Positions 1 through 6,946 of a stretch of DNA of 22,601 bases are shown piece after piece. Made by a program: the position numbers and the translations under genes. The stretch lies in NCBI GenBank assembly GCA_002499405.1, contig DALH01000056.1, positions 1-22,601 on the forward strand, in the 5' to 3' direction. This DNA comes from Candidatus Micrarchaeota archaeon UBA95 (GTDB lineage: Archaea > Micrarchaeota > Micrarchaeia > Norongarragalinales > Norongarragalinaceae). Positions within the stretch are counted from its first letter, which is position 1; each line of letters opens with the position of its first letter. The notes under the pieces are model-generated. The model did no database searches, had not been told where the DNA came from, and saw only the letters and a program-made list of their open reading frames with translations.

Positions 1-24
1 GGCCGTTACCGCCACGACAAGCGG

Positions 25-540
25 TCAAAGAAGAAGGAACGCCAAAAGGATTGAGAACGCGTTGTAAGCCGCGTGCGCGATTACGCACGGCAGCAACCTT
101 TTTTTGCGCCTCATGAACGCGCCGAGAACCATTGATACCACGAATGCTCCCGCCACCTCTGAAACCGAGCCGTAACCGTAGTGCAGGCCCGCAAACAAGG
201 CGCTGGAGAAAACAACTCCGATTCTGTGCTGCAAATAACCGCGAAACAACATCTCTTCGGCGAACGGCGCCAGCGAAACCATCAACAAAAGCATTTCAAG
301 GGGCTGCAAGCGTATGAACCCGATTATTTTTTGCGAGTCCAGCCAGCCAAAGGCATTCAAAGCCAGGCCCAGCAACAACAAGACGAGGAACGCCTTGGCG
401 AAGAGTTTGGCGGCATCCGCCGCGTCCTCCAACCGCGGCTTGAACAAAAAAAGTTTTTTCGCGGTAACGCGTTTGCCTTCCAAGCGCAACAAAATGGGGG
501 CAGTAAAAAGTATTAGGAGGGTTGAAAGAAAAGCGTTCAT
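25..540 (-). CDS. CPBP-family intramembrane metalloprotease (Abi/CAAX-type)
   Basis: This 171-residue multi-pass membrane protein carries the three CPBP (Rce1/Abi) motifs. They are EEMLFRG (EExxxR), FAGLH (FxxxH) and HAAYN (HxxxN/B), which in this family build the zinc or water-activating site inside the membrane. Hydrophobic segments lie at the N-terminus, before EEMLFRG and after it, as expected. The frame stays open upstream, but I chose the ATG at 540. It gives a clean first membrane helix (MNAFLSTLLILF), and its ATGA overlaps the S27ae stop by 4 nt, which suggests translational coupling. The gene is last in the ribosomal/transcription operon. Substrate is unknown; relatives process prenylated proteins or peptides, or act in immunity. 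The family call is secure, the biological role is not. Confidence 0.85.
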   Translation of the reverse strand: MNAFLSTLLILFTAPILLRLEGKRVTAKKLFLFKPRLEDAADAAKLFAKAFLVLLLLGLALNAFGWLDSQKIIGFIRLQPLEMLLLMVSLAPFAEEMLFRGYLQHRIGVVFSSALFAGLHYGYGSVSEVAGAFVVSMVLGAFMRRKKRLLPCVIAHAAYNAFSILLAFLLL

Positions 541-671
541 TTCTTTTCCGAGTAACCGCACTTTCCGCACGAGCGCCGGTTCTTGTGTTCGGCCAGACGC
601 ACGCCGGCGCCGCACTTGGGACACGACTTGCCGGGCTTGTAGGGCTTGATTTTCTTCTTGTTTTCAGCCAT
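537..671 (-). CDS. rps27ae: 30S ribosomal protein S27ae (zinc ribbon)
   Basis: This 44-residue basic protein has two Cys pairs, CPKC near residues 17-20 and CGKC near 35-38, which form the single zinc ribbon of S27ae. Lysines are concentrated at the N-terminus (MAENKKKIKPYKPGK). Length is close to the short archaeal S27ae. It follows S24e by 8 nt, the conserved archaeal order, and its stop overlaps the start of the CPBP protease gene (ATGA). A GTGATTC element lies just before its ATG and could act as the ribosome-binding site. It is a component of the small subunit head/beak. The identification rests on zinc pattern, size and synteny with S24e. Confidence 0.9.
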   Translation of the reverse strand: MAENKKKIKPYKPGKSCPKCGAGVRLAEHKNRRSCGKCGYSEKK

Positions 672-679
672 TTACTGAA

Positions 680-1066
680 TCACTCTTCTTCCGCCGGCTC
701 TTCTTCCTTCGGAGCCTCTTCAGCCGGCTTTTCCTTGGGTTTTTCCTTCTTGGGCTTTTCCTGCTTGGATTTCCCGTCCTTGGATTCAACTTTTTGCTGA
801 ACCCGCTTGGCGAGGTGTGCGGGCTCGAATCTCTTCAAGGAGTCAGCCGAGGAATAAATGCGCGCGCGCACCTTCACCGAGTTGCGGCCGTACCTCTGCT
901 CTATTTTCTGGATTGAGACGAATTCGGGCTTTGAATCGAACGCCGAAACTATCTCCGGCAAGAGTTGTTTGCGTGAAGGAGTTGAGCCGCCGAACTCGAA
1001 TTCCAGCACCGCGTCAATACGGTCAAACAACTTGTTCTCCTTTTTCTCCAAAACCTTCAAAGCCAT
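680..1066 (-). CDS. rps24e: 30S ribosomal protein S24e with charged C-terminal tail
   Basis: Residues 1 to about 95 match archaeal/eukaryotic S24e. The start MALKVLEKKENKLFDR is followed by the RKQLLPEIVSAF region and then the YGRNSVKVRARIYSSADSLKRFEP region. The last 35 or so residues are an unusual low-complexity tail of Lys, Glu and Pro ending in EEEPAEEE. This makes the protein 128 residues, longer than the usual archaeal form of about 100. GTGATTC stands a few bases before the ATG as a probable ribosome-binding element. It sits between spt4 (7 nt upstream) and S27ae (8 nt downstream), the standard archaeal transcription/ribosome cluster. Confidence 0.95.
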   Translation of the reverse strand: MALKVLEKKENKLFDRIDAVLEFEFGGSTPSRKQLLPEIVSAFDSKPEFVSIQKIEQRYGRNSVKVRARIYSSADSLKRFEPAHLAKRVQQKVESKDGKSKQEKPKKEKPKEKPAEEAPKEEEPAEEE

Positions 1067-1073
1067 TAGTGAA

Positions 1074-1259
1074 TCACTTTATTTTCAGTGCGTATTTCCC
1101 CGTACTCTTCGCATCGATTTCCTTGGCTATCCGCGAGTTTTCGGGGTTGATCATCAAAATGTATCCTTCCCAGTCCTTCGTCAAATCAGTTCCCTGACAC
1201 AACGGGCAGGCGTCGCCCGAAACGATGTACCTGCACGAACGGCACGCCTTCTGCGTCAT
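1074..1259 (-). CDS. spt4: Transcription elongation factor Spt4 (RpoE'')
   Basis: This 61-residue protein has an N-terminal zinc ribbon, with CRSC near residues 7-10 and CPLC near 18-21. A short beta domain follows (TKDWEGYILMINPENSRIAKEI) that in archaeal Spt4 pairs with the NGN domain of Spt5. The Spt4/5 dimer clamps over the RNA polymerase cleft and raises processivity. Its ATG overlaps the rpoE' stop by 4 nt, the textbook archaeal rpoE'-rpoE'' arrangement, so the two are probably co-translated. Length and motifs are normal for the family. Confidence 0.95.
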   Translation of the reverse strand: MTQKACRSCRYIVSGDACPLCQGTDLTKDWEGYILMINPENSRIAKEIDAKSTGKYALKIK

Positions 1260-1846
1260 TCCCCTTCAACCTCTTCTTCCAGCATCACTTCCTTGTGCTT
1301 GATTTTCCTGGGCTGGGATATTGAAGGCGTCAACTTTCCGAGGCCCTCTGGCCTCATCGTCAAAGCGATTTTCGACGAGATGACGGAGTCCTTTAAGCTC
1401 ACAGTGGCAACCTTGGCGCGCACGAAATCGCCTTTCTTCAACGACTTTTTGGTTTGCCTGCCGACGAGGGACTGCGTCCTCTTGTCGTAGGAAAGGTAGT
1501 CGTTGGCGACCTGGGAAACGTGAACCAACCCATCCAATGGGCCTAGGCGCACGAAGGCGCCGAACTCCACTATTTCAGTCACCTCGCCGTCCACGACTTC
1601 GTTGACCTCGGGCTTGAACAAGAGGACTTCAAATTCCACGTCAAAGTAACCCGCGCCGTCCCCGTGAATCACGTGGCCCGGCGAAACGATTTTGGCCTTG
1701 TTCACGCAAACCAGCACTCCCTCCTCGCGGTTGATGGAGCGCTCGTGCTTCTGCCTAAGCATCTGCAACGCGGCTTTGTCCAACTTCAAGTTGAACAAGT
1801 CCGGCGGTATGCGCACGCTTTCCTTGAAAGTAACCAGCTTATACAT
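1256..1846 (-). CDS. rpoE: DNA-directed RNA polymerase subunit E' (Rpo7/Rpb7)
   Basis: This 196-residue stalk subunit of archaeal RNA polymerase has an N-terminal RNP-like tip domain (residues 1 to about 80, starting MYKLVTFKESVRIPPDLF). It is followed by an S1/OB RNA-binding domain with the motif EVTEIVEFGAFVRLGPLDG and then LVHVSQV. The C-terminus carries an acidic extension (EVMLEEEVEGE) that overlaps the spt4 start. In the family, Rpo7 with Rpo4 binds nascent RNA and helps open complex formation. It lies 13 nt downstream of a PIN-domain gene and upstream of spt4, S24e and S27ae, which is conserved in Archaea. Confidence 0.96.
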   Translation of the reverse strand: MYKLVTFKESVRIPPDLFNLKLDKAALQMLRQKHERSINREEGVLVCVNKAKIVSPGHVIHGDGAGYFDVEFEVLLFKPEVNEVVDGEVTEIVEFGAFVRLGPLDGLVHVSQVANDYLSYDKRTQSLVGRQTKKSLKKGDFVRAKVATVSLKDSVISSKIALTMRPEGLGKLTPSISQPRKIKHKEVMLEEEVEGE

Positions 1847-1859
1847 CGGAACCCACGAA

Positions 1860-2195
1860 TCAGGTTACGGCTAGACGGCCGTAATTCCTCAACACTATAA
1901 CTTGAATGCCCGCGTTTTTTAACCTTTCCGCGAGGGCGCGGTCCCCAGTCGCAACCGCGCACTTGTTGCGCGACGCCCACCCCAAAACCGCGTCGTCCGC
2001 GCGCCCCCTTGCTTCAACGATTTCACACTCCTTTTCAGTTGCTTCCGCGAGGCCCGGAGCCTTCTCCTTCAACTCCTTCAAGCAAGGCGTCAACACGACC
2101 AAACGCGTTGCGCCGAGTTCGCGCGCCTGGCCGAACACGTCAACGCGGAAATCACGCATCCACAGCAGGGCGCTCGTGTCAAACAATACAATCAT
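1860..2195 (-). CDS. PIN-domain ribonuclease-like protein (Fcf1/Utp24-like)
   Basis: This 111-residue single-domain PIN protein has conserved acidic residues in order: D6 (LFDTSALL), E41 (PCLKELKEK), D67/D68 (GRADDAVLGWA) and D85 (ATGDRALAERL). In PIN nucleases these bind the metal ions for RNA hydrolysis. The same stand-alone PIN gene is commonly found next to aIF2-gamma and rpoE' in archaeal genomes. That points to a housekeeping role in rRNA processing rather than a VapC toxin, and no antitoxin gene is adjacent. A TTTTAATT box lies 26-27 nt before the ATG, so it is probably a leaderless mRNA starting right after the tRNA-Lys gene. Confidence 0.85.
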   Translation of the reverse strand: MIVLFDTSALLWMRDFRVDVFGQARELGATRLVVLTPCLKELKEKAPGLAEATEKECEIVEARGRADDAVLGWASRNKCAVATGDRALAERLKNAGIQVIVLRNYGRLAVT

Positions 2196-2217
2196 GGAAA
2201 GAGTAAGGATTCAAAGA

Positions 2218-2225
2218 AATTAAAA
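2218..2225 (-). promoter_or_regulatory. TATA box of the PIN/rpoE' transcript
   Basis: The minus strand reads TTTTAATT, centred about 26.5 nt before the PIN ATG. This matches the archaeal TATA-to-start distance for a leaderless transcript. The same T-rich stretch could also end transcription of the tRNA-Lys gene just upstream. Confidence 0.55.
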
Positions 2226-2230
2226 TTGAG

Positions 2231-2305
2231 CGGGCCCGGGGGGATTCGAACCCCCGACCTTCTGGTTAAAAGCCAGCTGCTCTGGCCAAGCTGAGCTACG
2301 GGCCC
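2231..2305 (-). tRNA. tRNA-Lys (UUU), no intron
   Basis: A complete 75-nt cloverleaf is present on the minus strand. It has acceptor GGGCCCG/CGGGCCC with discriminator G, D-arm GCTC/GAGC, anticodon stem CTGG/CCAG with loop CTTTTAA (anticodon TTT), and T-arm GGGGG-TTCGAAT-CCCCC. The 27-43 position is a G-A mismatch. CCA is not encoded. The gene sits between adk and the PIN gene in the same orientation, so it interrupts an otherwise protein-coding operon. A lysyl-tRNA synthetase lies two genes upstream. Confidence 0.96.
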
Positions 2306-2333
2306 AATCGTCAAAAATAGGAGGTTAATTCAT

Positions 2334-2996
2334 TTATTTCCGTTTGTTTTCGGTCCCGGCACCAAGTTGTTTGAGCACCAACTTGAAGACATCCTCCTTT
2401 TGCGCGCGGTCGGGCACCGCCACCTTCCTCAAAACGCCTTTTCCCTGGTAGTAATTGATTAACGGCGCAGTCTTTTGCCGGTAAGTGCGCAGGCGTTGCT
2501 CTATTCCGTGAGGCGTGTCGTCTTCGCGCTGGTACAACGCGCCGCCGCACTCCGAGCACTCGGCGGCGGGTTTCCCGCGAAAATTGTAAATCTTGTTGCA
2601 TTCGCGGCACGTCCATCGCCCCCCCAAGCGGCGCTTGATTTCCGCCTCGGATGCGTCGAGATAAACCACGGCTTCAAGGGCCTGGTTTAATTCCGCCAAC
2701 AACGCGTCCAATGCCTTTGCCTGCGGAACCGTGCGCGGGAAGCCGTCCAAGATGAACCCGTTTTCGTAGGCGGACTTTGCTAGTTCCTGTTTTAACAGTT
2801 CAATTACCTTTTCGTCAGGAACAAGGCTGCCGTGCGCCATTAACTCCTGGATTTCCTTTCCCGCACCTTCGTCGGGCAACGCGCGAAACAAGTCGCCAGT
2901 TGAAACGCGGGGCAGACCAAACTGTTTTTCAAGCATTTCGCCTTGCGTGCCCTTGCCCGAGCCAGGCGCGCCAAACAACACAATTACCCGGCCCAT
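2334..2996 (-). CDS. adk: Adenylate kinase with zinc-binding lid
   Basis: This 220-residue enzyme interconverts 2 ADP with ATP plus AMP. The P-loop GAPGSGKGT is at residues 9-17, the AMP-binding STGDLFR is near 32-38, and DGFPRT is near 84-89. A long lid carries four cysteines at 130, 133, 147 and 150 (CREC and CSEC), the zinc-lid form seen in many bacteria. Many archaea instead use the short trimeric adenylate kinase, so this is a bacterial-type enzyme in an archaeal operon. The gene starts 3 nt after the aIF2-gamma stop. The tail ends in a basic ENKRK. Confidence 0.95.
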   Translation of the reverse strand: MGRVIVLFGAPGSGKGTQGEMLEKQFGLPRVSTGDLFRALPDEGAGKEIQELMAHGSLVPDEKVIELLKQELAKSAYENGFILDGFPRTVPQAKALDALLAELNQALEAVVYLDASEAEIKRRLGGRWTCRECNKIYNFRGKPAAECSECGGALYQREDDTPHGIEQRLRTYRQKTAPLINYYQGKGVLRKVAVPDRAQKEDVFKLVLKQLGAGTENKRK

Positions 2997-2999
2997 GTT

Positions 3000-4205
3000 T
3001 CACTCAACCAGTTCCGCGGAGGCATACAACCGCCATCGGTTGCCCGCACGCCTCATGACGGCTATCACGTCGTTGCCAGTCAAGACAACGGGTTTCTTGA
3101 GTTTGAGTTTGACCTTCCCCTTTTTCTGTTTGACCACGAATCCCACGGTGGTCGCCGTGCCCACGCCCAGCACGAGGGGCTCGTTTTCCACGAAGGTCTC
3201 GGCAAACGGTTCCAAGACGCGCGGAAACGGCTTGATTCTCGCAATCAACTCATCCATGACGGGAAGCTCCTCGTCCGCGCGCGTGACCACGCACCCCGTC
3301 AAGGAATCCGCTTTGGTGAACGTGGGGTCCAGGTCGGTGGCTATGGCGACCAGCCCGCCGGGGCCCGCTTCCTCAAGCGTGGAATCTCCCGCGTGCAATG
3401 CCTTGATTTTCGTGGTCAATGGAATGTAGGACTCGCGCCCTTTTTGTTCGCGGCGCGCCCCCGGCGAAATCCTGACTTCATCTCCTTTGCGGAACTCGCC
3501 AGTCACTATGGAGCCGCCCACCACTCCGCCGGTAATCCTGTCCAACGCCTTGCCGGGCTTGTTTATGTCAAAGCTTCGCGCAATCATGAGGCGGGGAGCC
3601 GCGTTCCTGTTTCGTTTCGGGGTTGGAATGTGTTCCTGAATCGCTTGAATCAATGCCGAGAGGCTGACGCCGCTGTTCGCCGCCGTCGGAATTATGGGTG
3701 CGTCGGCGAATCGCGTGTCCTTCAAGAAGTCGCGCAACTGTTGGTGATGCTTTTTCACCTGCGCCTTTTCAACGAGGTCAACCTTGTTCTGGGCGACCAC
3801 GATGTTTTTGATGCCGGACGCCTCCAAAACCACGAGGTGTTCCTGCGTCTGGGGTTGGGGGCACTCCTCGTTCGCGGCTACTACGAACAGGGCGCCGTCC
3901 ATTATTGACGAAGCGGCGATGACCGTGGCCATCAGCGTCTCATGCCCCGGCGCGTCAAGGAACGACACGCGCCGCACTACTACTCCTTCGGTGCTCAAAC
4001 AAGGGCACTGCTCCCCAGAAAAGAATTTGCCGCACGACTTGCACTTCTTGAAGTCCACGTCGGCGTAGCCGAGTTTGATGGTGATGCCGCGCTTCTGTTC
4101 CTCGCTGTGCTCGTCCGCCCACTTGCCGGTCAACGCCTTGGTGAGCGTGGTCTTGCCGTGGTCCACGTGGCCAACGACGCCTATGTTTACCTCTGCCTGA
4201 ACCAT
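3000..4205 (-). CDS. eif2g: Translation initiation factor aIF2 subunit gamma
   Basis: This is the GTPase subunit of aIF2 that binds Met-tRNAi and delivers it to the small subunit. G1 is GHVDHGKTT (residues 12-20), switch I includes KRGITIKLGYAD, G3 is DAPGH (84-88) and G4 is NKVD. A zinc knuckle with Cys at 55, 58, 67 and 69 (CKSC, CPC) is typical of aIF2-gamma and separates it from EF-Tu/SelB. Domain II (KPGKALDRITGGVVGGSI) and domain III (GVGTATTVGFV) follow. At 401 residues it is of normal length. A TTTTAAA box at 4236-4243 in the 42-nt gap after lysS may start this operon. Confidence 0.97.
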   Translation of the reverse strand: MVQAEVNIGVVGHVDHGKTTLTKALTGKWADEHSEEQKRGITIKLGYADVDFKKCKSCGKFFSGEQCPCLSTEGVVVRRVSFLDAPGHETLMATVIAASSIMDGALFVVAANEECPQPQTQEHLVVLEASGIKNIVVAQNKVDLVEKAQVKKHHQQLRDFLKDTRFADAPIIPTAANSGVSLSALIQAIQEHIPTPKRNRNAAPRLMIARSFDINKPGKALDRITGGVVGGSIVTGEFRKGDEVRISPGARREQKGRESYIPLTTKIKALHAGDSTLEEAGPGGLVAIATDLDPTFTKADSLTGCVVTRADEELPVMDELIARIKPFPRVLEPFAETFVENEPLVLGVGTATTVGFVVKQKKGKVKLKLKKPVVLTGNDVIAVMRRAGNRWRLYASAELVE

Positions 4206-4235
4206 TAAAATTCCTTGAAAGATTTTGATGCCCAG

Positions 4236-4243
4236 CGTTTAAA
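4236..4243 (-). promoter_or_regulatory. Probable TATA box of aIF2-gamma operon
   Basis: The minus strand reads TTTTAAAC in the short gap between lysS and aIF2-gamma, about 35 nt before the ATG. A start site some 26 nt downstream would leave a leader of roughly 10 nt containing AAGGA. Confidence 0.4.
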
Positions 4244-4247
4244 ACAA

Positions 4248-5672
4248 CTATTGTTTTGGGCGCATGCTGGGGAAGAGGACCACTTCCTTGATGCTCGTCT
4301 GGTCGGTGAAAATCATTGCGAGGCGGTCCACGCCGATGCCCATGCCGCCCGTGGGAGGCATGCCGTACTCAATCGCCTCCAGGAAATCTTCGTCCATGGG
4401 CTGCGCCTCCTCGTCCCCTTTTGCGCGCGCCGCTGCCTGCTCCTTGAATTTCTTGCGTTGTTCAACGGGGTCCGACAACTCGGAGTACGCGTTGCCGCAC
4501 TCCTGCCCTCCGATGAACAACTCAAACCTTTCCGCGAGCCGCGGGTTCCCACGCTTGCCCTTGGTCAGCGAGCACAGGAACGCGGGGTAATCGCACACGA
4601 AGCACGGGTCCCACAAATCCGGCAAAACGAATTCGTCGAACAACGCGTCGATTACGTGCGCGCGCGTTGGCTCGGCCACGTCCAACCCCTTTTCCTCAAC
4701 TATTTTTCCGGCTTTTGCGTCTGTCAGCAAAAGAACGTCCACCCCGCTCTCCTCCTTGATTGCTTTCACGAATGAAACCCTCTTGAAGGGCGGCTTGAAC
4801 GAAATTTTTTTGCCTTGGTAATTGAATTCGTGCGAGCCCTTGAGTTCCCCGGCGAGGAACGCCATCAATTCCTCGGTGAAAGCCATGACGTCCTCGTAAT
4901 CCTTGTAGGCCTCGTAAAACTCCACCATCGTGAACTCCGGGTTGTGCATTGAATCAATGTCCTCGTTGCGAAAATCTTTTCCGAACTCGTAAACCTTTTC
5001 CAGGCCCCCGATTATGAGGCGCTTCAAGTAGAGCTCGTCCGCGATGCGCAAATAAAAGTCGGCGTCCAGCGCGTTGTGCCGCGTCTTGAACGGCTTGGCC
5101 GCCGCGCCCCCGTAAACGGGTTGCAGTATCGGCGTCTCCACCTCAATGAACCCGCGGCCGTCAAAGAATCGCCGCATCAACGAAATCATTTTGGAGCGCT
5201 CCACGAATATTTCGCGGACCTCCGGGTTCACAATCAAGTCCAGGTAACGCTTGCGGTAACGCGTCTCCGTGTCCGTCAAGCCGTGAAACTTTTCGGGCAA
5301 CTGCCTTAATGCCTTTGCCAGGACCTTGAACTCCTTGACGTGAACGCTTTTCTCGCCGCGCTTCGTCTTCGTCACAGGGCCCTTCACGCCCACGATGTCG
5401 CCTGCCTCCAACTTCGCGAAAACCTCGTAGTTTGGCAGGCCTGCTTGCGCGAATACTTGCACGTCTCCCGACGCGTCCCGCAACTTCGCGAAGCACAGCT
5501 TGCCGAAAGACCTCGTAACAATCAACCGGCCGGCAAGCGAAACCTTTTTTCCTTCAAGCGCGTCGTAGTCGTCAACCACTTGCTTAGCGGAGTGCGTGAC
5601 TTCATAGGAATAAGGATAGGGATTAACTCCTGCGTCCAGCAACGCCTTCCTCTTCTTCAAGCGCTCGTCCAT
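4248..5672 (-). CDS. lysS: Lysyl-tRNA synthetase, class II
   Basis: This 474-residue class II aminoacyl-tRNA synthetase charges tRNA-Lys. An N-terminal OB-fold anticodon-binding domain covers about residues 25-130 (KKVSLAGRLIVTRSFGKLCF). The catalytic domain has the bacterial-type LysRS signature: RGFIEVETPILQPVYGGA (motif 1), FRNEDIDSMHNPEFT (motif 2) and GMGIGVDRLAMIF (motif 3) near the C-terminus. The frame extends upstream, but the ATG at 5672 gives the expected N-terminus (MDERLKKRKALL). It lies about 30 nt from a TATA element, so the mRNA has almost no leader. Many euryarchaea use the unrelated class I enzyme; the class II form here resembles bacterial LysS. Confidence 0.96.
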   Translation of the reverse strand: MDERLKKRKALLDAGVNPYPYSYEVTHSAKQVVDDYDALEGKKVSLAGRLIVTRSFGKLCFAKLRDASGDVQVFAQAGLPNYEVFAKLEAGDIVGVKGPVTKTKRGEKSVHVKEFKVLAKALRQLPEKFHGLTDTETRYRKRYLDLIVNPEVREIFVERSKMISLMRRFFDGRGFIEVETPILQPVYGGAAAKPFKTRHNALDADFYLRIADELYLKRLIIGGLEKVYEFGKDFRNEDIDSMHNPEFTMVEFYEAYKDYEDVMAFTEELMAFLAGELKGSHEFNYQGKKISFKPPFKRVSFVKAIKEESGVDVLLLTDAKAGKIVEEKGLDVAEPTRAHVIDALFDEFVLPDLWDPCFVCDYPAFLCSLTKGKRGNPRLAERFELFIGGQECGNAYSELSDPVEQRKKFKEQAAARAKGDEEAQPMDEDFLEAIEYGMPPTGGMGIGVDRLAMIFTDQTSIKEVVLFPSMRPKQ

Positions 5673-5697
5673 GACCCAGAAATAACGGTTTGCGAAG

Positions 5698-5706
5698 TTA
5701 TAATTA
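5698..5706 (-). promoter_or_regulatory. TATA box of lysS
   Basis: TAATTATAA on the minus strand, centred 30 nt before the chosen lysS ATG, is the only strongly A/T-rich stretch in the 109-nt gap between endA and lysS. It supports the shorter lysS start. Confidence 0.55.
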
Positions 5707-5771
5707 TTGGTTGTTGCGCTTTCACGGCCGGAACCATTCGACCGAGTGATGCACAAAGCATTACGAGGGTT

Positions 5772-5797
5772 GTGGTTTCAATCAAGGTTGAAACCAC
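5772..5797. other. Perfect 10-bp inverted repeat around the endA stop codon
   Basis: GTGGTTTCAA and TTGAAACCAC are exact reverse complements separated by 6 nt. The endA stop codon (5782-5784) lies in the loop. The left arm on the mRNA encodes the conserved C-terminal Trp-Phe-Gln. No U-run follows on the minus strand, so it is not a classical U-tract terminator; it could protect or process the mRNA 3' end. Confidence 0.6.
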
Positions 5798-6939
5798 TCG
5801 ATTTCGTAGTATTCAAAGCGGCTTTCGGGCAGGTCAATTCGCTTCACGCGGTAGTAGGTCACGCTCGTTTCGCGGTCACAAATCGCAAGGAGCAGGTCCA
5901 AGCCGAGCTTGGTTGCCTTTTCAATTGAGCGCGACAATTCCTCGCCTCCTATCTCCTCTTCCTCGCTCAACGCCAGCATGGCGAACCGCGGCTCGTGCTC
6001 CTTCGGGTTTCGCGGGACCCCGTGCTTGCGGTGAAACAACAAGTAATCCAGGTCGCCCTTGCCCTTGCGCTTCCTTCCCGGAATCGCTAGGATGAACGTC
6101 TTCTTGACGCCGTGCGCCACGCGGATGGCGCGCGCCCACTCGCTGATGATCATTTTGGCGTGGCGCGGGAAAATGTGTATCACGTGTCTTGAGTGCATCC
6201 ATTCGGCGTCCTCCTTCGTGGGTGAGGCGCCCGGGAAGTATAAGCGGAAGTGCGTGCCGAACTTGAAGCCCGTTTTCACGACAAATCCGCGCAACCGGAA
6301 GTCCTCGTAAACGTCGTACAACGACTTGAAGTCCGAACGCCGTGCCTTGGCGGCGCGGACGATCGCGGCCTTGGAAGCGTCCGTTTCGTAACCGGAATGC
6401 TTCATCAGGAAAAGGGTTTCGTAAACGTCCAGCTTGAGGTAGCGGCCGTGCTTGCGCGCCTTGTAGGTCCCGTACTGGCCCAGCCAGCAATCCTCGTAAA
6501 GGGAGCGCCCAATTTCCTCGTCATCCATCACGCTCAACAAGTCGTCTTCAAAGAATATTCCCTTGGCGCCGACCTTCGGGGCAACGAATTTCTTGGAAGG
6601 GTATTTCACGACGGGGCTGCGGCCGTAATCAGTTGTCGCCTCGGTTGCCGGACGCGCCACCAGGCCGCGGTCGCGCCAGTCCTTGAAGCAGTAGTAGCGC
6701 GCCAGCAACTTGGGTTTTTTTAGTGCGGCCACGAGTTGGTTGAACGAAATTTTTTCTCCCTCTTTTTCGCAGGAAGCGTTTCGCACGTCCATGAAATACA
6801 TGGCTTCCTCCGGCTCCAAGAGCACGCGGTCGCCTTTGCCCAGGTAAGGCAAACCGAAGAAGCCCTTGTGCATTGCCTGCACGCTTGCCGCGTCCTCGAC
6901 CAACACTTTTTTTCCGTCAAATTTTAGGTAGACCGCCAT
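5782..6939 (-). CDS. endA: tRNA-splicing endonuclease, three-unit (epsilon-2-like) type
   Basis: This 385-residue tRNA-intron lyase cuts bulge-helix-bulge (BHB) motifs in pre-tRNA. The catalytic triad can be placed as Y234 (FKFGTHFRLY), H249 (HSRHVIHIFP, aligned with the family HSxxLVH pattern) and K280 (RVAHGVKK). About 115 residues precede the catalytic unit's own N-domain. After the catalytic domain (about 205-290) comes a further beta-C-like domain (about 297-385, ending EYYEIEWFQP). This alphaN-alpha-betaC order and the length fit the epsilon-2 homodimer described in ARMAN/Micrarchaeota, not the 180-residue alpha-4 or roughly 300-residue alpha-2 enzymes. It is third in an operon behind the SLT protein, 7 nt away. 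A GTGATTC element precedes the ATG. Confidence 0.9.
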   Translation of the reverse strand: MAVYLKFDGKKVLVEDAASVQAMHKGFFGLPYLGKGDRVLLEPEEAMYFMDVRNASCEKEGEKISFNQLVAALKKPKLLARYYCFKDWRDRGLVARPATEATTDYGRSPVVKYPSKKFVAPKVGAKGIFFEDDLLSVMDDEEIGRSLYEDCWLGQYGTYKARKHGRYLKLDVYETLFLMKHSGYETDASKAAIVRAAKARRSDFKSLYDVYEDFRLRGFVVKTGFKFGTHFRLYFPGASPTKEDAEWMHSRHVIHIFPRHAKMIISEWARAIRVAHGVKKTFILAIPGRKRKGKGDLDYLLFHRKHGVPRNPKEHEPRFAMLALSEEEEIGGEELSRSIEKATKLGLDLLLAICDRETSVTYYRVKRIDLPESRFEYYEIEWFQP

Positions 6940-6946
6940 GAAGGAA

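Noticed and set aside
25..624. Longer CPBP protease starting at 624
   Set aside because: The extension overlaps the S27ae gene in another frame and reads as an Arg-rich shadow; ATG 540 fits the 4-nt overlap.
1860..2195. VapC-type toxin of a toxin-antitoxin pair
   Set aside because: No small antitoxin gene is adjacent, and the position next to rpoE' and aIF2-gamma is that of the housekeeping archaeal PIN protein.
2943..3908. 321-codon open frame on the plus strand
   Set aside because: Antisense shadow of aIF2-gamma; composition is Arg/His/Gly-rich with no recognisable motif, and the opposite frame is unambiguous.
4248..5756. Longer LysRS starting at 5756
   Set aside because: The extra 28 residues are unlike LysRS and would place the TATA box inside the coding sequence.
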